DNA of 30,636 bases from an uncultured Candidatus Saccharibacteria bacterium (GTDB lineage Bacteria > Patescibacteriota > Saccharimonadia > Saccharimonadales > Saccharimonadaceae), in the NCBI GenBank assembly GCA_934725355.1, contig CAKVAO010000009.1, forward strand, positions 1 through 30,636, written 5' to 3'. A program made the position numbers and the translations under genes. Below the pieces are notes generated by a model. The model was not told the origin of the DNA. It saw only the letters and a program-made list of their open reading frames with translations, and searched no databases. Below, piece after piece: positions 1 to 7,066 of this stretch; within the stretch, counting starts at the first letter, position 1, and the number at the start of each line of letters is the position of its first letter.

Positions 1-80
1 CGCTGATAATTGTTTAAATTTTACTTACATAGATATACTCACGGGATAAATTACACTACGACTTAGACCACTACACGATA

Positions 81-108
81 TTGACTTTTTATAAAAGTGT
101 TTTACTAT
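81..108 (+). promoter_or_regulatory. promoter of the first gene with an inverted repeat in its spacer
   Basis: TTGACT at 81-86 and TACTAT at 103-108 are separated by 16 bp. The spacer contains a perfect inverted repeat, ACTTTT-TAT-AAAAGT at 84-98, which could be an operator or simply AT-rich spacer. The start region is about 40 bp downstream, so this transcript has a leader with a Shine-Dalgarno site. Bases 1-80 hold nothing else that I can recognise. Confidence 0.5.
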
Positions 109-151
109 GGATAATGAATAATCGTACCTTACCAGATTGGAGGTGATGAAG

Positions 152-709
152 TTGTACATGCATTATGGCAACTTCAAGCGTATCTTAAATACCAGTGGTC
201 TGCGTGTTTTTCTAAACAAAAAAGATTCCATCATCCGTATTCAATACCACTGGAGCGAAAATAAGCTGGACAGAAGTATGGTCCAAATAGACAATAAAGA
301 CCCAGAATCGCCGCAAATTAACAAAGTGTGGTATAGGGGTAGCTCCAGAGAAAGCCCAGCCTGCTACATAAGTAGCGATCATACTAGCACTAAAGCTTTG
401 CCATATTTTAAAGTTGTCATCAAAGACGTAGATGATCCTTCTAAAGATGGCAATATCGACATATACTGGGGTGGCAAAATTGCAGATATGGATAAGTGGT
501 CGAACGACAAAACTCATGGGCACATTAATATGCAAAGTAATTGCGTTCTTAAATATCTCCGCGAACCAGCAACTGAGAATAACGAACGCGGCACCGTTGT
601 ATACGACAAATCGCAGTGCCAACAATACTCGCAGTCCGAGAGTCATTTTGTCTGTACATCAAATAGCTTGCAAGCTAGTACAGAATCGCCCGACAACAGC
701 ACGCAATAA
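152..709 (+). CDS. hypothetical protein, family not recognised
   Basis: I do not recognise this protein of about 185 residues. There is no clear signal peptide or membrane segment. It is hydrophilic, rich in Asp, Ser and aromatic residues, with a central stretch IDIYWGGKIADMDKW followed by KTHGHINMQ, where the HGH could bind metal, and a Ser/Gln/Thr-rich tail. Four cysteines sit in the protein, two of them in the tail. The start is uncertain: a perfect Shine-Dalgarno GGAGGTGA at 139-146 lies 8 nt from the TTG at 152, the best spacing; in-frame alternatives are ATG 146 (overlapping the site) and ATG 158. The gene stands alone, between its own promoter and a terminator at 730-757, beside an ABC-F gene read the other way. 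The isolated position and unfamiliar sequence suggest an accessory gene. Confidence 0.7.
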   Translation: MYMHYGNFKRILNTSGLRVFLNKKDSIIRIQYHWSENKLDRSMVQIDNKDPESPQINKVWYRGSSRESPACYISSDHTSTKALPYFKVVIKDVDDPSKDGNIDIYWGGKIADMDKWSNDKTHGHINMQSNCVLKYLREPATENNERGTVVYDKSQCQQYSQSESHFVCTSNSLQASTESPDNSTQ

Positions 710-729
710 TTTCGTCATCCCTGATCAAT

Positions 730-758
730 AAGCACCAGCTTGATAGCTGGTGCTTTTA
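730..758 (+). terminator. intrinsic terminator after the first gene
   Basis: A perfect 10-bp stem, AAGCACCAGC / GCTGGTGCTT, with a 6-nt loop is followed by TTT. It serves the plus-strand gene ending at 709 and may also end the convergent ABC-F transcript, though the U tract on that strand is poor. Confidence 0.8.
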
Positions 759-777
759 ATATGCAGACATAGACATG

Positions 778-2415
778 CTACTCAGCGCCAATTTGTACAA
801 GCTCTCCACCTAGCTTCTTACGAAAATAGTTATCATGGCTAATATAGATTATAGCGCCGCGATAGTTTGCCAACGCCTGCTCTAACTCTTCAATACTAGG
901 CAAATCCAAGTGGCTAGTTGGCTCGTCGAGAATAACCAGATTTGGTTCGTTTGCCAGCATGCTAATAATCTGCAAACGGGCTTTTTGCCCACCCGATAAA
1001 TTACGCACCAGCATATTTCGGTCACCCTCGGTAAACAGATAGTTGTTCATTAATTGGCGCACCTTGGTATCGCCCACTGGTAAATCGCGATCCAGATAGA
1101 TACGCTCAATTGCATCGCCCAATTTCATATCAAAAAATTTATCACTCACCTCTTGCTCGTAAATACCTAGTCGCACCTGCGAATCTAGCTTAGTCGAGCC
1201 GGCATAAATGGTCACGCCAGGCTTGCCCAATAATGTTTTAATTAGGGTAGACTTACCTGCACCGTTGCGACCATGAATTTCCAAGCGATCGCCACTGCGC
1301 ACCTCGAAGTTGATCCCCTCAAATAGCGGACAATCGTAACCGACCGATAAATCATGCGCCGCCGCCAACACACGTTGACTACGCGAGGCCGTCGAGTGCA
1401 TATTAACTTGAATGTTGCGAGCTTTATACTTCTCATAGCGATCAGCTTCTTTGTACCCCACCTGCTCTAGCGATTCTTTGTCGATCCAGAAGCTTGGTCG
1501 TTCTTGGCTCTGTAGCTCAGTTAGCTCTGCCCGCGCCTTTTCCTCTAGTCGTTTAAATTGATGTACGGTCTTAGGATTGCGCGCTTTTTCCTTCATCCGT
1601 TGATAATCCAGTACGTTCTGCCGCAGATTCTTCATTCGTTTCTCAACTAGCTCATAGTCCTGCATTGCAGTCGCCGTGCCACGTAAATTCTGACGAATAT
1701 AATCGTCGTAATTTCCCTTGTAGCTAGTTACACCACCATCCTTAATCTCAATAATCCTATCTACGTTCTGCAGGACATCACGATCATGCGTAATCACCAA
1801 GATCGCCTCCTCAGCTTTGGTCATCCAGTCTATAAACTGCGCCTTGGCCACATAATCCATAAAGTTAGTTGGCTCATCGACGAGTACCAAATGAGCGTTG
1901 CTGTGCATTATCTTTATCACTTCAGACAAGCGTTTCTGTCCACCCGACAGGTCTGCAAAACGACTATCAGCGTATTTATCTAGCTGGAAGTTCTTTAGTT
2001 CTTCCTCTACCTGTCCCTGCACATTATAATAGCCACGATCACCAAATTCCTCTAGCGCATCACTATATTCATTCAGCTGGCGATTAGTCGGCTTGGTTAG
2101 CGTCGGAAATTCTCTTAAGGTTTTAGATAATTTAGCATAGTGCGGTAGACCCGACAGAATACATTCAGTAACAGTGTGATCGCCTGCATTATGATATTCC
2201 TGACTGGTCGCTACCACCGTCGCTCCTTTGCGAACAATGACATTGCCAGTATAGTCATGATCTTTGCCTTCGATAATACCAAACAAGGTTGACTTCCCAA
2301 TACCGTTGCGACCAATAATGCCCACTTTTTCGTGATCATCGACCTCGAACTCTAGGTGGCTAAAAATAGTCTTTGTTCCAAATGATTTTTCTGTAACCTC
2401 AACCTGTAACAACAT
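778..2415 (-). CDS. ABC-F family ATPase (ribosome-associated, Uup/Ett type)
   Basis: Soluble tandem-ABC protein of about 545 residues without membrane segments, typical of ABC-F factors that bind the ribosomal E site and act on stalled or idle ribosomes. ABC1 has Walker A GRNGIGKST near residue 35, signature LSGGQKRL and Walker B LVLVDEPTNFMD. A basic helical linker (YELVEKRMKNL onward) of about 80 residues follows. ABC2 has GRNGAGKST, signature LSGGQKARLQ and LVILDEPTSHLD. Both catalytic Glu residues are present. I place the start at the ATG at 2415 (MLLQVEV) rather than the TTG eight codons upstream, because an extended -10 (TGGTAAAAT) lies 7 bp before this ATG, which would remove the upstream codons from the mRNA. 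Which ABC-F subfamily it belongs to, and whether it gives antibiotic protection, cannot be told from sequence alone. Confidence 0.92.
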   Translation of the reverse strand: MLLQVEVTEKSFGTKTIFSHLEFEVDDHEKVGIIGRNGIGKSTLFGIIEGKDHDYTGNVIVRKGATVVATSQEYHNAGDHTVTECILSGLPHYAKLSKTLREFPTLTKPTNRQLNEYSDALEEFGDRGYYNVQGQVEEELKNFQLDKYADSRFADLSGGQKRLSEVIKIMHSNAHLVLVDEPTNFMDYVAKAQFIDWMTKAEEAILVITHDRDVLQNVDRIIEIKDGGVTSYKGNYDDYIRQNLRGTATAMQDYELVEKRMKNLRQNVLDYQRMKEKARNPKTVHQFKRLEEKARAELTELQSQERPSFWIDKESLEQVGYKEADRYEKYKARNIQVNMHSTASRSQRVLAAAHDLSVGYDCPLFEGINFEVRSGDRLEIHGRNGAGKSTLIKTLLGKPGVTIYAGSTKLDSQVRLGIYEQEVSDKFFDMKLGDAIERIYLDRDLPVGDTKVRQLMNNYLFTEGDRNMLVRNLSGGQKARLQIISMLANEPNLVILDEPTSHLDLPSIEELEQALANYRGAIIYISHDNYFRKKLGGELVQIGAE

Positions 2416-2422
2416 CGCTAAT

Positions 2423-2451
2423 ATTTTACCATATAGCAAATAGCGTCAAAA
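2423..2451 (-). promoter_or_regulatory. leaderless promoter of the ABC-F gene
   Basis: On the minus strand an extended -10, TGGTAAAAT (2423-2431), ends 7 bp before the ATG at 2415. A -35-like TTTTGAC lies 15-17 bp upstream. No Shine-Dalgarno fits between the -10 and the start. Confidence 0.6.
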
Positions 2452-2504
2452 GGCACATAAATAAAACACCCCACCTATATATAAAGCTATCTATTAATAT
2501 GGTG

Positions 2505-2644
2505 TATAATGTAGTTATTAGCCACCCATACTTCGGTCCCTAGGTGAGCATCATAAATAACATCCTTCAATGCGCCTGATTTGAACGGATTCAGTGCGAC
2601 TTGGATAATAAATATAACCGTTCCTTTATCCGAAGGAGTTGTTT
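2505..2644 (+). promoter_or_regulatory. promoter plus about 128-nt structured leader of the Y-family polymerase pair
   Basis: A perfect TATAAT at 2505-2510 suggests transcription from about 2517; no good -35 is seen. The leader has several possible stems: GCCACC with GGTGAGC (2521-2526/2543-2549, one bulge) enclosing a UUCG loop at 2532-2535; CGC-CTGA with TCAG-T-GCG (2573-2579/2591-2598); then two stems that exclude each other, GGATAA/TTATCC (2603-2608/2626-2631) and TCCTT/AAGGA (2622-2626/2633-2637). The last one covers the Shine-Dalgarno GGAG at 2635-2638, so choosing between the two would hide or free the ribosome site. I do not recognise a known riboswitch class. The fold is drawn by eye and not computed. 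Confidence 0.5.
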
Positions 2645-2920
2645 ATGAATCCTATTGTTAAAATTAACGAAACTATCGACGTCAATGTCACGTTCTATCA
2701 AACACAGAACCACCAAACCAAAGTTCTACCACGTACCTTCCGCTGGCGCGGTCGCGAAATTACCATACATCAGCTTGGTCTACACCACACAACCCACCGC
2801 AATGGCGATCTAGTTCATGTGTTTGATGTGTCAGATAGCGCAAATGATTATCGCCTAGAATTTAATGCCAGTCAGCTTACTTGGTCGTTGGTTTCTATGC
2901 TAGATGGAGGGCGTCTATGA
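2645..2920 (+). CDS. small WRGR-motif protein coupled to the Y-family polymerase (DUF6504-like?)
   Basis: A 91-residue protein whose middle reads FRWRGREITIHQL, followed by a predicted beta-rich segment ending W-S-L. This pattern of F-x-WRGR, short strands and a closing Trp resembles the DUF6504 proteins that sit beside Y-family polymerase genes in Actinobacteria; that match is from memory and weak. The ATG at 2645 is preceded by GGAG at 6 nt. Its stop overlaps the start of the polymerase gene (ATGA at 2917-2920), so the two are translationally coupled and probably made in fixed ratio. It may be a partner or regulator of the polymerase. No catalytic motif is visible, and it has no cysteines. 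Confidence 0.75.
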   Translation: MNPIVKINETIDVNVTFYQTQNHQTKVLPRTFRWRGREITIHQLGLHHTTHRNGDLVHVFDVSDSANDYRLEFNASQLTWSLVSMLDGGRL

Positions 2921-4152
2921 ATTTTAATCACGCTAACCCTAACATCATGTGGATCGATCTAAATTCCGCCTTTGCTACCACCGAGCAACAGGCTCATCCT
3001 CATCTGCGGCATCGTCCAGTTGGCATTACCAATCGCATTAGCCCTGAATGCTGTATTATCACTAGCAGTTACGAGGCGCGTGCCTGCGGTGTAAAAACCG
3101 GCATGCGACGTTCTGAAGCCTTGCGACTCTGCCCAGAATTAGTTCTACTAGAATCTGATCCACCCAAATATCGTACAGTTTACGCTAAATTATTGAACAT
3201 CATGCAGAGCTACTCCGACCGAGCCGAGATGCATTCAATTGACGAAGGCTTGATTGACCTTAACTACACACCTTACGCTAACGATCTAGACAAATTAGTT
3301 GCGCTAGGTTACACCATCAAACAGCGCGTTCGCCAGGAAATCGGCGATCATATAACTATTAATGTCGGTCTTGGGCCAAATAGATTTTTAGCCAAGCTAG
3401 CTGCTGGACTACACAAGCCCGATGGACTGGACGCTATTACAGCAGATAATTTAGTTGAAACCTATGCACAACTAAAGCTAACCAAGCTAACCGGCATCGC
3501 CGATCGTTACGCTAAGCGGCTTAGGCTTTCTGGTATTAAGACACCACTAGAATTTTTGCTAACCGATGAAGCTAAATTAGTCGAGATATTTCATGGCGTA
3601 GTAGGATCACAGTGGTACCGGCGCTTACGTGGTTACGAAGTTGATAACCGCCCCACTAACATAACAACAATAGGACGACAGTGGATGGTCGATCATCCAA
3701 CCAATGACCCAGAGTTCATTAACTCCTGCCTGCACCACCTAGCCGAAGCAGTCGGCATCAAACTGCGTTATAAACGCTGTAGTGCACGTGGTGTTGGTAT
3801 CTATCTGGTCTATCAAGTCGGCGGAGTTTACAAACGCAAAATCCTAGCCGACCAGCCCATTCGCACTGATGCTGATATTTGGCGACTACTTAAATCTATC
3901 GCAGACGGACGCAACCAAGCGCTTAACCTACGCATGCTGAATGTATACCTGTACAATATTATCCCAACCGAACAAGAACAATTAATTCTAGCCGATCAGC
4001 CACTCAGACCACATCAGCTAACACGCACCATTGATCATATTAATGCTCGCTATGGTACTAAAACTATTCACTCAGCCGAATCAACCGTCGGCGCAGCTCG
4101 AATCCAGCAGAAGGTGCCATTCGGCAGCACGCGCTATTTTGACTTGTTATAA
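2917..4152 (+). CDS. Y-family (UmuC/DinB-like) translesion DNA polymerase
   Basis: A 411-residue error-prone polymerase that copies across damaged template. The palm opens with IMWIDLNSAFA, giving the first catalytic Asp at residue 14, and the second metal site is the S-I-D-E motif at 107-110. Fingers residues SYEARACGVKTGM follow the family pattern. A helix-hairpin-helix region around 185-205 and a little-finger domain complete it. No C-terminal beta-clamp peptide is obvious, although the ending KVPFGSTRYFDLL could serve. The ATG at 2917 has Shine-Dalgarno GGAGGG 5 nt upstream, and longer in-frame upstream starts are rejected because they lie inside the preceding gene. The clear second metal-binding SIDE marks it as an active polymerase rather than the catalytically dead ImuB type. 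No obvious LexA box was found. Confidence 0.92.
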   Translation: MNFNHANPNIMWIDLNSAFATTEQQAHPHLRHRPVGITNRISPECCIITSSYEARACGVKTGMRRSEALRLCPELVLLESDPPKYRTVYAKLLNIMQSYSDRAEMHSIDEGLIDLNYTPYANDLDKLVALGYTIKQRVRQEIGDHITINVGLGPNRFLAKLAAGLHKPDGLDAITADNLVETYAQLKLTKLTGIADRYAKRLRLSGIKTPLEFLLTDEAKLVEIFHGVVGSQWYRRLRGYEVDNRPTNITTIGRQWMVDHPTNDPEFINSCLHHLAEAVGIKLRYKRCSARGVGIYLVYQVGGVYKRKILADQPIRTDADIWRLLKSIADGRNQALNLRMLNVYLYNIIPTEQEQLILADQPLRPHQLTRTIDHINARYGTKTIHSAESTVGAARIQQKVPFGSTRYFDLL

Positions 4153-4185
4153 AAACTAGCCGCCAACAGTATCATTGGCGGCTAG
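4151..4185 (-). terminator. terminator of the copper ATPase operon
   Basis: A perfect 11-bp stem, CTAGCCGCCAA / TTGGCGGCTAG (4156-4185), is followed on the minus strand by TTTTT. On the plus strand a weaker U tract begins 7 nt after the stem, so it may also end the polymerase transcript. Confidence 0.85.
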
Positions 4186-4203
4186 GTGCAATATTTTTAG
4201 TTA

Positions 4204-6384
4204 TTACGACATTACAAACATTACGTAGAAAGCTGAAAATAGTATAAACAGCGTCATCGGCGCCAACACACCGATAACATCTAATTTACCAGGCCGAATC
4301 GTCTTAAGTGCCAACGAGTTTAGCACCACTGCAACCGACGACAGCGCCATAATTAGACCAGCTAGCTCAGGACGCAAATGGATACCGAACGAGCTTAGTA
4401 CGCCAGCCGCTAGCGGAATACTGATTATGTTGTAGAACATCGAGAAAAACAGGTTCTGGTAAATCTTGTGTACCGTAGCGTGCGACAGACTAAGCGCACG
4501 GCAGATATCATAGGGGTCACCCGACACTAGCACCACGTCGCCAGCCTCAATAGCAACATCAGTACCCGTGCCAATCGCCACACCCACATTAGCAGTAGCA
4601 ATAGCCGGTGCATCGTTAATGCCATCGCCCACCATCGCCACCACCTTGCCTTCGGATTGAAGTTTAGCAACTGCAGCGACCTTCTCGTTTGGCGCTACAT
4701 CAGGTATAACGTGCTTAATGCCAAGGCGACTCGCCATAGCTTTTGCTGTTGCAGCATTATCGCCAGATAGCAAATATGTCTCGATTTTCATTTTGTGTAG
4801 AGCGCGAATTGTCCGTGCTGCCGATGGCTTTGGTCGGTCAGCCACTGCAATCACGGCTATAACCCCGTCCTCGTCGAATAAATAACTAATAGATTTACTA
4901 GCACGACGCAGCTTAGTAGTATCAGGCAAGTCAACTTTTACGTATTCTTTGACGAATCGTTCATTCCCTACACGATAGGTTTTGTCGCCAACTGTGCCGC
5001 TAATTCCCCGACCGGGAACCACTGCGAAATTTGATACCGCCGACAGAGCCAGATGTTTACGTTTAGCATACGACAGAACAGCACGTGCCATTGAATGCTC
5101 GCTCTGCTTTTCCAAGCTAGCAGTAATCGCCATCACATCTTTAGCATTACCACGAATCGGCAACACATCTGTAACCACTGGTTTACCTACTGTTAGCGTA
5201 CCAGTTTTATCGAATACCACCGCGCTTACTTTGTGCAAATTCTGCAGGGCTAAGCCACCTTTGATCAAAATACCGTGCTTAGAGCCCTGTCCAATGCCTA
5301 CTGTAATAGCAGTTGGCGTAGCCAAGCCAAAGGCGCATGGACAGGCAATCATAACTACAGCCACGAAATACATCATAGCTGTAGACATGTCTACGCCAAC
5401 AACGTAGTACCACACAAACAAGGTAATTAGTGCCACTGTGATCACGAATGGCACAAAAACTGCTGCTATTCGGTCTGACAAATCCTCAATCGGTGCTCTG
5501 TTGTTTTGCGCAGTCTTGATCATCCGAATAATTCGCGACAATACAGTGCCGCGTTCGTCCGATGTTGCCACTATTTCAACAGCACCATGACCATTAATCG
5601 TACCCCCAATAACTTTATCGCCAGGATGTTTGTCGATCGCAACACTCTCGCCGGTCACCATGGACTCATCAGTGTTTGTGTTACCACTAAACACCGTGCC
5701 GTCAATCGGAATAGTCTCACCTGGCTTAACTAGTAGATGATCGCCAACTTTTACATGCTTAGTCGGAATATCTACAACATGACCGCCGTTCACTAAGTGT
5801 GCACGATGCGGACGAAGCTTCAGAAGGCTCCGAACACTTTGGCCAGTTTGATCGGTGGCTTTTGCTTCTAAGTATTTGCCCAAGATTACAAACAAGAATA
5901 GAAAGACAACTGTTTCAAAATACAGATGCGGCGTCGTAAAGGAATAGTCCATCGTAACACTCTTGTGTGCCAAAATATATATCAGGTAAGACACCCACGA
6001 GTACACATAGGCCGTAGTAGTACCGATGGTAATTAAACTATCCATATTAAACATACGGTCGCGCAATCCCGCAACCGTACTACGGAAGAAGCTAGACCCT
6101 AGAAATAGCATAGCCGCTGTTGCCGCTAGGAAAGATAATGGCGCCATATATGGCTGCAACACGCCTTTGAACAGCATTCGATCACCCAGTACATCTGCCA
6201 ACATATAATAGATCATCGGCAGCGCTAAAACGATAGCTATCGCCAGACGACGACGCCACAAGCCAACACTCATCATACGCATATGATGAGCACCCATGTG
6301 CATATGATCAACATCAGCCTTCATCTTGCTCATATTGTGCATGTTGTGCGTACGAGCAGACGCTTCACTGTTAGCCTTGCCCAT
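4204..6384 (-). CDS. copA: Cu+-exporting P1B-type ATPase
   Basis: A 726-residue inner-membrane heavy-metal pump. The actuator TGES is at 244-247, the metal-binding membrane motif C-P-C at 348-350, the phosphorylated Asp at 392 (DKTGTLT) and the hinge GDGINDAP near residue 590. A late helix pair with YN (FYNIIS) and M-x-x-SS (MALSSVAVVLNS) is the Cu+ signature, supporting copper(I) over Zn, Cd or Co. The usual N-terminal CxxC metal-binding domain is missing; residues 13-38 are instead rich in His and Met, as in CopB-type pumps. The conserved HP dipeptide reads H-S (SEHSM), an unusual change. The gene is 7 bp downstream of an HdeD-like gene and is probably cotranscribed with it. The Shine-Dalgarno is weak (AAGAG). 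Confidence 0.93.
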   Translation of the reverse strand: MGKANSEASARTHNMHNMSKMKADVDHMHMGAHHMRMMSVGLWRRRLAIAIVLALPMIYYMLADVLGDRMLFKGVLQPYMAPLSFLAATAAMLFLGSSFFRSTVAGLRDRMFNMDSLITIGTTTAYVYSWVSYLIYILAHKSVTMDYSFTTPHLYFETVVFLFLFVILGKYLEAKATDQTGQSVRSLLKLRPHRAHLVNGGHVVDIPTKHVKVGDHLLVKPGETIPIDGTVFSGNTNTDESMVTGESVAIDKHPGDKVIGGTINGHGAVEIVATSDERGTVLSRIIRMIKTAQNNRAPIEDLSDRIAAVFVPFVITVALITLFVWYYVVGVDMSTAMMYFVAVVMIACPCAFGLATPTAITVGIGQGSKHGILIKGGLALQNLHKVSAVVFDKTGTLTVGKPVVTDVLPIRGNAKDVMAITASLEKQSEHSMARAVLSYAKRKHLALSAVSNFAVVPGRGISGTVGDKTYRVGNERFVKEYVKVDLPDTTKLRRASKSISYLFDEDGVIAVIAVADRPKPSAARTIRALHKMKIETYLLSGDNAATAKAMASRLGIKHVIPDVAPNEKVAAVAKLQSEGKVVAMVGDGINDAPAIATANVGVAIGTGTDVAIEAGDVVLVSGDPYDICRALSLSHATVHKIYQNLFFSMFYNIISIPLAAGVLSSFGIHLRPELAGLIMALSSVAVVLNSLALKTIRPGKLDVIGVLAPMTLFILFSAFYVMFVMS

Positions 6385-6391
6385 AATACTC

Positions 6392-7024
6392 TTACTTAAC
6401 TGACTTTACCTTAGCCTCAACAGCCTTAGCAGAACGACTGTGCTTCTTCTTGGTGTTAGTCTTAAACAGTTCTTTAATATTGTTACGGATACGGAATGCG
6501 TAAATTTCGATAATGATACCGTGCACCAATATATACGCGCCGATTAGCCAGACAGTCGCCTGTGCAGCCAGCTGTGGTTGCAGCAGAGCCACAAAACCTG
6601 CTAGTAAGCCAGCTATACCCAGAAACACTGTAACAGTCTTGTCGGCAGATGCCTCGGCATAACTAGCCATTATTAGATCTAGTAGCGCCTGCATAAAGAT
6701 AAACACCGCTAGCAAAATACCTAGGAAATTATGCATTAGCGTCGGATTGAACATAATATAAACACCTATACTAATGCCACACAGGGACAATAGTGATGAC
6801 AGCCACCACAGCGGGTCAAGCCGCACATTAGTTATTGACTGCGCTAGAGCCACCAAGGACATTACGATGGCGAATGCTGCAAATGCGTAGACAAACAGAT
6901 TCAACACTACATCGGGACTCAGCAAACTAGCAACACCAAATAGAATGCCAATCGCCCCGCTAATTACTACTGCCCACCACATACTACTAGCAACATGCTT
7001 TGTTCTAATTATCAAGTCTTCCAT
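6392..7024 (-). CDS. HdeD-like (DUF308) membrane protein
   Basis: A 210-residue integral membrane protein with about six hydrophobic helices in three pairs, and the repeated G-I-L-x-G-x-x-x-L-L-x-P pattern (first copy near residues 24-37) typical of the HdeD/DUF308 family, linked in Enterobacteria to acid resistance. The tail from about residue 185 is strongly basic (KKKHSRSAKAVEAKVKSVK) and should lie in the cytoplasm. GGAGA upstream of the ATG is a good Shine-Dalgarno. It is the first gene of a unit with copA; a role in envelope or metal stress is inferred only from this neighbour. Confidence 0.8.
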   Translation of the reverse strand: MEDLIIRTKHVASSMWWAVVISGAIGILFGVASLLSPDVVLNLFVYAFAAFAIVMSLVALAQSITNVRLDPLWWLSSLLSLCGISIGVYIMFNPTLMHNFLGILLAVFIFMQALLDLIMASYAEASADKTVTVFLGIAGLLAGFVALLQPQLAAQATVWLIGAYILVHGIIIEIYAFRIRNNIKELFKTNTKKKHSRSAKAVEAKVKSVK

Positions 7025-7057
7025 TTATAGTTCTCCGTTAATGCTTACTTATTCTCA

Positions 7058-7066
7058 ATTCTATCA
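7058..7066 (-). promoter_or_regulatory. extended -10 promoter of the HdeD-copA unit
   Basis: TGATAGAAT on the minus strand is an extended -10 whose TG belongs to the stop codon of the upstream GH13 gene. No convincing -35 is seen. The leader would be about 25 nt and contains the Shine-Dalgarno. Confidence 0.45.

Noticed and set aside
212..731. Additional open frames on both strands overlapping the first gene
   Set aside because: They lack ribosome sites or promoters and lie wholly across the gene that has a promoter, Shine-Dalgarno and terminator.
2582..2594. TGAA-N4-TTCA at 2583-2592 as a LexA operator for the polymerase pair
   Set aside because: It does not match the Gram-positive (CGAAC-N4-GTTCG) or proteobacterial (CTG-N10-CAG) sites and lies well inside the transcript.
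4982..5733. Plus-strand open frames of 141 and 75 codons opposite copA
   Set aside because: They are antisense shadows of a gene with clear P-type ATPase motifs and show no start signals.
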